The notes under the pieces: model-generated
What the model saw: the letters and a program-made list of their open reading frames with translations, nothing else
The model's database searches: none
Told to the model about the DNA's origin: nothing
Program-made: the position numbers and the translations under genes
Part shown: positions 1-5,499 of the stretch, in pieces
Position numbering within the stretch: position 1 is the stretch's first letter
Layout of the letters: each line of letters begins with the position of its first letter
Origin: UBA3206 sp963623875
GTDB lineage: Bacteria > Bacillota_I > Bacilli_A > Acholeplasmatales > Anaeroplasmataceae
DNA: 11,398 bases
Direction of reading: 5' to 3'
Assembly (NCBI GenBank): GCA_963623875.1
Contig: CAVFNL010000015.1
Span: 1 to 11,398, forward strand

Positions 1-35
1 ATTGGTTCATTTTTTCCTGACCAAACTGGTTTATT

Positions 36-476
36 TTATCTTGACACTTTCAACACAAATCCTAAAATAAAGCCATGTACAATTGAACCTGTAAAATATG
101 GTGCGGTGTAATTCTTTTCTTCATCATATTTAAAATCAAAATCATATTTACAATTAGGACATATTTTGTAATGTATGTCTACAATAGTACTGCAATGTGG
201 ACATATTTTTGCATAGAAGAAATTCTTTTCATAAGATCCATTGTAGTATGAATTAGTATTATTTTGTGTTTGATGTCTTTGTGTATCATAAATATATTTT
301 TTGTCTTTATCTGACAATATTTGGTATGCTTCATTTATTTCTTTGAATTTTTCAGTCGCATTTTCTTCGGTTGAAACATCGGGATGATATTTTTTTGCAA
401 GAGCACGATAAGCTTTTTTAATATCTTCATCAGTTGCGTTATCATCTACACCAAGTATTTTATAATAATCTTTCAA
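36..476 (-). CDS. Short J-domain protein with C-terminal zinc ribbon
   Basis: A 146-residue DnaJ-like co-chaperone, expected to stimulate the ATPase of a DnaK (Hsp70) partner. The J domain fills residues 1–66 and starts MKDYYKILGV; the catalytic HPD tripeptide is at 31–33. A polar linker rich in Asn, Tyr and Gln (68–85) follows. Next is a small zinc ribbon with C92-x2-C95 and C106-x2-C109. A hydrophobic glycine-containing stretch (about 129–143) closes the protein and may be a membrane-associating helix. It lacks the G/F region, the four CxxCxGxG repeats and the C-terminal substrate domains, so it is not housekeeping DnaJ. The start is TTG, at 474–476: AGGAGG lies 8 bases upstream, and the resulting N-terminus matches the family exactly. 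The nearby ATG is out of frame. The gene follows the mgtE terminator and so probably has its own promoter. J domain and zinc ribbon are clear; the client is unknown. Confidence 0.85.
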   Translation of the reverse strand: MKDYYKILGVDDNATDEDIKKAYRALAKKYHPDVSTEENATEKFKEINEAYQILSDKDKKYIYDTQRHQTQNNTNSYYNGSYEKNFFYAKICPHCSTIVDIHYKICPNCKYDFDFKYDEEKNYTAPYFTGSIVHGFILGFVLKVSR

Positions 477-498
477 ATTATCATCCTCCTTTTTTTAT

Positions 499-527
499 AT
501 TATCTATTATAAATCAATTTATTACAA
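499..527 (-). promoter_or_regulatory. Probable promoter of the J-domain gene
   Basis: On the minus strand TTGTAA (522–527) is followed 17 bases later by GATAAT (499–504). A perfect TATAAT sits at 506–511 but has no good -35 at the right spacing. Either hexamer would give a leader of about 16–25 bases carrying the AGGAGG site at 485–490. The upstream mgtE terminator makes a separate promoter here likely. Which hexamer is used is uncertain. Confidence 0.4.
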
Positions 528-551
528 CATTTTTTTAATGTGAAATTATGT

Positions 552-575
552 AAAAAAAAGATGCCAAAGCATCTT
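552..575 (-). terminator. Rho-independent terminator of mgtE
   Basis: On the minus strand a 7-bp perfect stem AAGATGC/GCATCTT with a TTTG loop (558–575) is followed by a run of T residues (the A tract at 552–559 on the plus strand). It begins only a few bases after the mgtE stop codon, the textbook place for an intrinsic terminator. Confidence 0.85.
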
Positions 576-578
576 ATT

Positions 579-1967
579 TTAAACTGCCATAAACAATAAG
601 TAAGCAAGTCCATAATAAATAACAATTGCGATTAAATCATTTATTGTTGTAATAAATGGACCTGAAGCAACTGCTGGGTCTATTTTCATCTTAGAAAGTA
701 AAATAGGTAGATATGAGCCAGTAAATGATGATAATACCATCGCTGAGAATAAAGCTGTACCAACGATACCTCCAGCTCTTAGGCATTCTAACCAACTAAA
801 ATCAGTATTTTGGTAAACATTAGTTTTAGTTAAACCTAGATATAACGTAATGAATATAACACCTATTACGCCAAGTATTAAACCATTTAGCACACCAATT
901 TTAAATTCATGCCAAATAATTTTACGAGCATTCCTTTTATTTTCTTCATCATCAGAAATATAACGAATAGTTACAGCAAGTGATTGTGTTCCTACATTAC
1001 CTGCCATATCTAAAACCATTGATTGAAACGCAACGATTGCAGGAAGAGCCGCAATTACTTTTTCAAATCTTCCTGTAACAGTTGATACAACAAGGCCTAG
1101 AAACATCAGTATAATAAGCCAAGGAAGACGTTTTTTAAGCGATTTAAGCAAAGACTCATCTATTTCATCTTCTTCAGATAAACCAGCTAATTTGGCATAG
1201 TCATCAGAGATTTCATCATCGACAACTTCTGTAATATCTGATGATGTAATAACTCCAACTAGCCTATTATCATCATTAAGAACAGGTATTACATCAAGGT
1301 CGTAATCCCTAATTCTATTAATAACATCTGATACTATTTCTTTATCATGTAAGAAAGGGGTATTTATTAAAATGATATCTTCAATATTAGAATCTTTTCT
1401 TGCACAAATTAAGTCTTTTAAATTTATCATTCCATACAACTTATTATCTTCAGTTACAACGAATATTTTATTAATATTATCATTTTCACCTGCTTGTTTG
1501 ATAAGTTCTTTCATAGTATTTTTAATGTCATTACCATGAGTTACACTAATAAAATTTGTAGTCATTTTACTACCAATTTCATCATCATTATATGAATTGA
1601 TAAGTTTAACATCTTCAGCAGATTCATTATCCATACGTTTAATGATTTGAAGTGCATCATCTTCATCTAATTCATCTAAAACATCTACCGCATCATCTAC
1701 GTCCATTTGCTCAATAATATCAGCCGCTTGTTCGTAGTCTAATTCTTCAATGTATTCATCAACATTATCTAGATATGAGAAGACTTCCGATGCCATATCA
1801 ACACCAATTATTTTATATAATTTTAAACGTTCTTCTTTAGATAAGTTAACAATTGCTTGGGCTATGTCATTTTCATGATAATCTGAAAGCTTTTCTTTCT
1901 TTTCTTCATTGCTTAAATCTGAATTTATTATTTTTTCTATTTGGGAAACGAAATCAATATTTTCCAT
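579..1967 (-). CDS. mgtE: Magnesium channel/transporter MgtE
   Basis: A 462-residue MgtE-family protein that lets Mg2+ enter across the cytoplasmic membrane, gated by intracellular Mg2+. The order is canonical: an acidic MgtE N domain (about 30–130, with repeated Asp-rich motifs such as DVDDAVDVLDELDEDDA), a CBS pair (about 131–250, ending GVITSSDITEVV), an acidic connecting helix (250–275), then five membrane segments from about residue 281. The pore motif GNVGTQS is at 323–329. The segment DPAVASGPFITTINDL (430–445) carries the conserved Asp of the last helix, D444, which I infer corresponds to the Mg2+-coordinating pore residue of Thermus MgtE. Length is normal for the family. AAGGAGG lies just upstream of the ATG. 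It is a single-gene transcript flanked by terminators. The predicted leader is only about 34 bases, too short for a Mg2+ riboswitch. Confidence 0.96.
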   Translation of the reverse strand: MENIDFVSQIEKIINSDLSNEEKKEKLSDYHENDIAQAIVNLSKEERLKLYKIIGVDMASEVFSYLDNVDEYIEELDYEQAADIIEQMDVDDAVDVLDELDEDDALQIIKRMDNESAEDVKLINSYNDDEIGSKMTTNFISVTHGNDIKNTMKELIKQAGENDNINKIFVVTEDNKLYGMINLKDLICARKDSNIEDIILINTPFLHDKEIVSDVINRIRDYDLDVIPVLNDDNRLVGVITSSDITEVVDDEISDDYAKLAGLSEEDEIDESLLKSLKKRLPWLIILMFLGLVVSTVTGRFEKVIAALPAIVAFQSMVLDMAGNVGTQSLAVTIRYISDDEENKRNARKIIWHEFKIGVLNGLILGVIGVIFITLYLGLTKTNVYQNTDFSWLECLRAGGIVGTALFSAMVLSSFTGSYLPILLSKMKIDPAVASGPFITTINDLIAIVIYYGLAYLLFMAV

Positions 1968-2007
1968 TTTAAAAATCCTCCTTTTCTATAATTTTTTTAG
2001 CATAAAC

Positions 2008-2016
2008 ATTGTACCA
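2008..2016 (-). promoter_or_regulatory. Extended -10 promoter of mgtE
   Basis: The minus strand reads TGGTACAAT, an extended -10 element (TGn plus TACAAT at 2008–2013). No convincing -35 lies 16–18 bases upstream, as is common for extended -10 promoters. The predicted start at about 2001 gives a leader of roughly 34 bases containing the SD of mgtE. Confidence 0.6.
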
Positions 2017-2021
2017 CAATA

Positions 2022-2039
2022 AAGTATTAAATGATACTT
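2022..2039. promoter_or_regulatory. Small dyad over the -35 region of mgtE
   Basis: AAGTAT (2022–2027) and ATACTT (2034–2039) are 6-bp inverted arms around a 6-base spacer, positioned where a -35 box would be. This could be a repressor or activator site that replaces the missing -35. In such AT-rich DNA a 6-bp dyad can also arise by chance. Confidence 0.25.
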
Positions 2040-2071
2040 GTTTTTTGTAAAAAGCACAATATATTTTTTGT

Positions 2072-2100
2072 AAAAAAAAGGAATGCATAAGCATTCCTTT
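2072..2100 (-). terminator. Rho-independent terminator of the eda–kdgK operon
   Basis: A 10-bp perfect stem AAAGGAATGC/GCATTCCTTT with a 4-base loop (2077–2100) is followed on the minus strand by a T run (A tract 2072–2079 on the plus strand). It starts a few bases past the kdgK1 stop codon, closes the sugar-acid operon and separates it from mgtE. Confidence 0.92.
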
Positions 2101-2105
2101 AATTA

Positions 2106-3152
2106 TTATCTAGCAACTCTTCCTGAAGCGTCTCCACCAGCAAGTTTTTCAACTTCATCAACAGTAACTAAGTTGTAGTCACCATTAATAGTGTGCTTTA
2201 ATGCAGATGCAGCAACAGCGAACTCTAAAGCTTCTCCTTGAGTAGCCTTAGTAATCATACCATAGATAAGTCCACCAGCGAATGAATCTCCTCCTCCAAC
2301 ACGGTCAACGATTGGATTTAATTCATATCTCTTTGATTGATAGAATTCTTCTCCATCATAGATAAGAGCTTTCCATCCATTAAATGTAGCACTGAATGAT
2401 TCACGAAGTGTAGATACAACATATTTGAATCCGAATTCTTTCTTCATTGCTTTGAAAATTCCTTCATATCCTGCAGCATCAGTCTTACCAGCATTTACAT
2501 CAGCATCTGGTTTGAATCCTAAACATAATTCAGCATCTTCTTCGTTTCCGATACATACATCAACATACTTCATTAATGGTTTCATTACAGAAATAGCCTT
2601 TTCTGAAGTCCATAATTTCTTACGGAAGTTTAAGTCAACTGAAACAATTACGTCATGCTTCTTAGCAGCCTTTAATGCAGCTTCTAGTACTAATGCAGAT
2701 GCATCAGAGATAGCAGGTGTAATTCCTGACCAGTGGAACCAAGCAGCATCTTCGAAAATTGCATCAAAATCGAAATCAGATACAGATGCTTCTGCGATAG
2801 CTGAATGAGCACGGTCATAAACTACTGAAGAACCTCTCATTGAAGCTCCTGTTTCAGAATAGTATATTCCGATTCTTTCTCCACCACGAGCGATATGAGT
2901 AGTATCTACTCCATAACGGCGAAGTGAGTTTAGAGCAGCTTGACCAATTGGGTTAGCTGGTAATTTTGTTACAAATGTAGCAGGAAGCCCGTAGTTAGCA
3001 GCTGAAACAGCAACATTAGCTTCTCCTCCACCAAAAATAATATCGAATTGATTTGCTTGAACAAATCTTGTGTTAGCAGGTGTAGAAAGACGTAACATGA
3101 TTTCTCCCATTGTTACTACTTTTTTAGATGCTTTTATAGTTAAATTTTTCAT
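2106..3152 (-). CDS. kdgK: 2-keto-3-deoxygluconate kinase, PfkB family (first paralogue)
   Basis: A 348-residue ribokinase/PfkB-family kinase, most likely phosphorylating 2-keto-3-deoxygluconate (KDG) with ATP to KDPG, the substrate of the Eda encoded at the head of the operon. Visible landmarks: N-terminal TMGEIMLRLSTP, the substrate-side glycine motif FGGGEANVAVS (40–50), the metal/phosphate motif GNEEDAE (202–208), and the ATP/anion-hole signature DRVGGGDSFAGG (283–294) with catalytic Asp289. The C-terminus GDASGRVAR is typical of Firmicute KdgK proteins. The ATG at 3150–3152 has AAGGAGA 6 bases upstream. It is the last gene of eda–kdgK2–yhcH–kdgK1, 18 bases after yhcH. Codon choice looks optimised (many TTC, CGT, GAC, GGA), unlike kdgK2. 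Substrate is inferred from the operon; PfkB families are hard to split by sequence, and another keto-sugar acid is possible. Confidence 0.88.
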   Translation of the reverse strand: MKNLTIKASKKVVTMGEIMLRLSTPANTRFVQANQFDIIFGGGEANVAVSAANYGLPATFVTKLPANPIGQAALNSLRRYGVDTTHIARGGERIGIYYSETGASMRGSSVVYDRAHSAIAEASVSDFDFDAIFEDAAWFHWSGITPAISDASALVLEAALKAAKKHDVIVSVDLNFRKKLWTSEKAISVMKPLMKYVDVCIGNEEDAELCLGFKPDADVNAGKTDAAGYEGIFKAMKKEFGFKYVVSTLRESFSATFNGWKALIYDGEEFYQSKRYELNPIVDRVGGGDSFAGGLIYGMITKATQGEALEFAVAASALKHTINGDYNLVTVDEVEKLAGGDASGRVAR

Positions 3153-3170
3153 TATATTCTCCTTAAATAA

Positions 3171-3629
3171 TTAGTCTTCTATTTTGATTTTTAAAACGGC
3201 TTTTTCAACTATTTCGTCGTTTGCTTTACATTTAGCTAAATGTACATCTTCTGGGTAAACTAATGCATACCCCTCTTCAAGTGTGAAGAATACTCCTCCA
3301 TCACATGAATATTTAGTTACATCCTTTTCAACATTGTAAGGAGTTGTAACTTTTAAAGTAGGATTTGAAATATCTGTATACGCAAATACTTCTTTCCCCT
3401 TTAGAACTACTTGAAGATCCATATAGTTCTTATGATTTTCATAAAAACAATCTTGTAAATCTTTAGCAACATAAGTATCACGATTTAAGATAACATTATC
3501 ACCATCAATGTGATATTTACCTTTTTCCATTGCTAAAACATCATTGTTTAAAAGAAAATCAATTGCAGTATCAATATTTTTAGATATTCCTTTATATCTA
3601 TAAAGGTCTTTTAATTTACCAATAATCAT
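3171..3629 (-). CDS. YhcH/YjgK/YiaL family protein (possible sugar-acid anomerase)
   Basis: A 152-residue single-domain protein of the YhcH/YjgK/YiaL (DUF386) cupin-like family, at the normal family length. Candidate metal ligands are visible in YENHKNYMDLQVVLKGKE (63–80; E64, H66, D71, Q73, E80) and YPEDVHLAKC (125–134; H130). One member, E. coli YhcH/NanQ, has been reported to act as a sialic-acid anomerase; others sit beside uronate or sugar-acid genes. Here it lies between two KDG-kinase paralogues, so a role in opening or interconverting anomers of a keto-sugar acid is a reasonable inference, not shown. I chose the ATG at 3627–3629 because the protein then begins MIIGKLKDLY as the family does and AGGAG lies about 8 bases upstream. 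A frame extending to 3665 would overlap kdgK2. The gene starts 10 bases after the kdgK2 stop. Confidence 0.85.
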   Translation of the reverse strand: MIIGKLKDLYRYKGISKNIDTAIDFLLNNDVLAMEKGKYHIDGDNVILNRDTYVAKDLQDCFYENHKNYMDLQVVLKGKEVFAYTDISNPTLKVTTPYNVEKDVTKYSCDGGVFFTLEEGYALVYPEDVHLAKCKANDEIVEKAVLKIKIED

Positions 3630-3639
3630 TTTATTACTC

Positions 3640-4662
3640 CTATCTTTGAACTTCTGCAGTTCCATTTTGGTTCATAAAGTCTTCAATTTCATCAGCAGTT
3701 AATGTACAAGCATCACCATAAATAGTATGCTTTAACACTGATGTTGCTAAACCAAAGTTTACAGCGTAATTAGGGTCATCAAAATTCTTTAATAATCCAT
3801 GAATTACACCAGATGCAAATGCATCTCCACCACCAATACGGTCATAAATCATAAATTTAATTGGCTCAGATAGATAGAATTTGTCGTTATGGTAAACATA
3901 TCCTGCTAGTGAATTTTCAGTAGCAGAATATATAACTCTATCAGTACCAAACATATATTTTACACCATATTTTGCCATTAGTTTAGGGAAAACATTAGCA
4001 CGTTTTTCATGCATAGTAGCATTCTCTAATCCTTCATCCAACGGAATACCAATAAGGGTATTAGCATCAAAGAAACTTCCGAATGTTACATCAACATATT
4101 TAATGATTTCTCTATACGCTGGAATAGCTTCTTCAATTGTCCAAAGCTTAGCACGATAGTTGAAATCAAACGATACAGGGATTCCATGTTCTTTACAATA
4201 TTTAGCGCATGCAATTGCTACTACCTTTACTCTTTCATTAAGAGCAAGTGAAATACCAGAAACATGGAACCATGTCGCATCCTTAAATACTTCATCAAGA
4301 TTAAACTCATCTAACTGAATACGTGTAATAGCACTATGCTTACGGTTATAAATAACCTTAGAAGCACGTCCACCAAATCCTGTTTCAAGGAAATAAATTC
4401 CCATTGTTGTTGAACCTCTTACAATGTAATCAGTGTTAACTCCGTGTTTTCTTAAATGCGAAATTGCACCATCACCAAGTTGGTTAGGCGGAAGCTTTGA
4501 CATAAAATAAGTTTTATGCCCCATATGTGATAAAGCTATCGCAACGTTAGCTTCTCCACCACCATAGTTAGAAATAAATGAATTTGTTTGGTTTATAGTA
4601 TAGTTATTAGGAGTAGATAATCTTAGCATTATTTCTCCAAATGTAATAATTTTCTCAGCCAT
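3640..4662 (-). CDS. PfkB-family sugar kinase, second KdgK-like paralogue
   Basis: A 340-residue PfkB/ribokinase-family kinase, clearly paralogous to the kinase at 2106–3152 over its full length (shared FGEIMLRLSTP, GGGEANVA, KLPxN, HSAI, the FHxSGI segment, KYVDV, the KHTIxGD segment). The glycine motif is at 34–38, and the ATP/catalytic signature YDRIGGGDAFASG is at 273–285 with catalytic Asp280. Where the first paralogue has GNEEDAE, this one reads GSFFDAN (195–201): the Asn and following Glu of the N-x-x-E metal/phosphate motif are gone, only D199 remaining. It may therefore have a changed substrate or reduced activity, or be a partner subunit. The substrate is probably KDG or a related 2-keto sugar acid, inferred from neighbouring eda. 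The stop is TAG. It starts 28 bases after eda. Codon use is ordinary AT-rich, unlike eda and kdgK1. Confidence 0.85.
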   Translation of the reverse strand: MAEKIITFGEIMLRLSTPNNYTINQTNSFISNYGGGEANVAIALSHMGHKTYFMSKLPPNQLGDGAISHLRKHGVNTDYIVRGSTTMGIYFLETGFGGRASKVIYNRKHSAITRIQLDEFNLDEVFKDATWFHVSGISLALNERVKVVAIACAKYCKEHGIPVSFDFNYRAKLWTIEEAIPAYREIIKYVDVTFGSFFDANTLIGIPLDEGLENATMHEKRANVFPKLMAKYGVKYMFGTDRVIYSATENSLAGYVYHNDKFYLSEPIKFMIYDRIGGGDAFASGVIHGLLKNFDDPNYAVNFGLATSVLKHTIYGDACTLTADEIEDFMNQNGTAEVQR

Positions 4663-4690
4663 TACAATCTCTCCATTTTAATGTAATAAA

Positions 4691-5350
4691 TTACTTAGCG
4701 TTTTTAGCTTCAACTGCTGCCTTATATTCAGCAATAAACTTCTTAGCTGTTTCAGTAACTAATGCATAGTCACCTTTCTTAGCTCCAGCAGTTAATGATG
4801 AACCAGCAGATACAGCTACAACTCCAGCCTTAACCCAGTCCTTAATGTTTTCTAAAGAAACTCCTCCAGATGGCATTAAGTTAGCATAAGGAAGTGGTCC
4901 ATGAACATCCTTAATAAATGTAGGTCCTAGGATATCTCCTGGGAATACTTTAATTACTTCTGATCCATATTCCATAGCTGTAACAATTTCCTTAATTGTT
5001 TGAGTTCCTGGAACATATGGAATTTGATATCTATTAGCAAGTTTTGCTACTTCAGGATTGAATGAAGGTGCAACAATGAATTTAGCTCCAGCTTCAATAG
5101 CTCCCTTTGCAGTTTCAGGGTCAAGAACAGATCCAGCTCCGATAACTACATCCTTACGAGTACCATATTTTGCATCTAATTGCTCAATAATGCTACGAGC
5201 TCCTGGTACAGTGTAAGTTAATTCGATAGCAGAAACTCCACCTTCGATACAAGCGTCAGCAATCTTAATTGCTTGTTCTTGGCTGTTTCCTCTAACAACA
5301 GCAACTACACCAATGTTAGCAATTTGGTTTAAAATGTCAATTCTTTTCAT
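4691..5350 (-). CDS. eda: 2-keto-3-deoxy-6-phosphogluconate (KDPG) aldolase
   Basis: A 219-residue class I aldolase that cleaves KDPG to pyruvate and D-glyceraldehyde-3-phosphate, the last step of the Entner–Doudoroff and uronate-degradation routes. Family landmarks: VVAVVRG (15–21), catalytic Glu43 in SAIELTYTVPG, phosphate-side GAGSV (71–75), the Schiff-base Lys134 in EVIKVFPGD, and MPSGGVSLENI (159–169). Length matches bacterial Eda (about 210). The chosen start is the ATG at 5348–5350, where the protein begins MKRIDILNQI and AGAGGAAA lies about 10 bases upstream. A longer frame to 5425 would read through the -10 box and most of the -35, so it is not used. It is the first gene of the operon with two kinases and a YhcH protein. 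Codons look optimised, suggesting high expression. A 4-hydroxy-2-oxoglutarate aldolase side activity is common in the family. Confidence 0.93.
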   Translation of the reverse strand: MKRIDILNQIANIGVVAVVRGNSQEQAIKIADACIEGGVSAIELTYTVPGARSIIEQLDAKYGTRKDVVIGAGSVLDPETAKGAIEAGAKFIVAPSFNPEVAKLANRYQIPYVPGTQTIKEIVTAMEYGSEVIKVFPGDILGPTFIKDVHGPLPYANLMPSGGVSLENIKDWVKAGVVAVSAGSSLTAGAKKGDYALVTETAKKFIAEYKAAVEAKNAK

Positions 5351-5369
5351 TTTATAAATTTCCTCTTTC

Positions 5370-5390
5370 TGTAAATATAATAAACTTACA
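5370..5390. promoter_or_regulatory. Imperfect 21-bp palindrome at the transcript start (putative second operator)
   Basis: The stretch begins TGTAA (5370–5374) and ends TTACA (5386–5390). By my count about 16 of 20 non-central positions are symmetric. Its 12-base left part, TGTAAATATAAT (5370–5381), occurs again as the exact inverse ATTATATTTACA at 5425–5436, overlapping the outermost base of the -35 box, 43 bases away. Two inverted copies around a promoter suggest paired repressor sites. Confidence 0.5.
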
Positions 5391-5396
5391 ACTTTT

Positions 5397-5425
5397 ATTA
5401 TAAGTTTAAACTTATTTTTTGTCAA
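5397..5425 (-). promoter_or_regulatory. Consensus sigma-A promoter of the eda–kdgK operon
   Basis: The minus strand carries a perfect TTGACA (5420–5425), a 17-base spacer and a perfect TATAAT (5397–5402). The predicted start is near 5390, giving a leader of about 40 bases before eda. Such an ideal promoter on a catabolic operon implies tight repression, and the overlapping palindromes support this. Confidence 0.9.
5400..5415. promoter_or_regulatory. Perfect 16-bp palindrome in the promoter spacer (putative operator)
   Basis: ATAAGTTTAAACTTAT is a perfect 16-bp palindrome that fills most of the spacer and overlaps the -10 hexamer by three bases. A dimeric repressor bound here would block RNA polymerase. 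The half-site TAAACTTA recurs at 5381–5388, 26 bases away, near the predicted transcription start. No regulator gene lies in the window to pair with it. Confidence 0.65.
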
Positions 5426-5436
5426 TTATATTTACA
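5425..5436. repeat. Inverted copy of the 12-bp leader element, upstream of the -35
   Basis: ATTATATTTACA is the exact reverse complement of 5370–5381. The pair brackets the whole eda promoter. It also lies inside a local dyad TTATAT-TTAC-ATATAA (5427–5442). It may be an upstream operator, or partly an AT-rich UP-like element. Confidence 0.5.
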
Positions 5437-5457
5437 TATAATGCCTTTTTGAAATAC

Positions 5458-5492
5458 AAAAAAAGACCTTATCAAATATATGACAAAGTCTT
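5458..5492 (-). terminator. Rho-independent terminator of obg
   Basis: The minus strand forms an 11-bp stem (5482–5492 with 5463–5473, beginning AAGACTTTGTC, including two G·U pairs) with an 8-base loop, followed by seven T residues (5458–5464). It starts 7 bases past the obg stop codon and isolates obg from the eda promoter. Confidence 0.88.
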
Positions 5493-5499
5493 ATAATTT

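Noticed and set aside
1..35. Possible terminator after the J-domain gene (ACCA/TGGT and TTGGT/ACCAA short pairings)
   Set aside because: The stems are only 4–5 bp and no T run follows on the minus strand within the window; the real end may lie outside.
2425..2808. Plus-strand open frame of 127 codons inside kdgK1
   Set aside because: It lies wholly antisense to a clear PfkB kinase, has no SD or promoter, and its protein resembles nothing; it is a shadow frame.
5351..5425. Longer N-terminus for Eda beginning MTKNKFKLII
   Set aside because: It would start within the -35 box and read through the promoter, and the extra residues are not part of the aldolase family.
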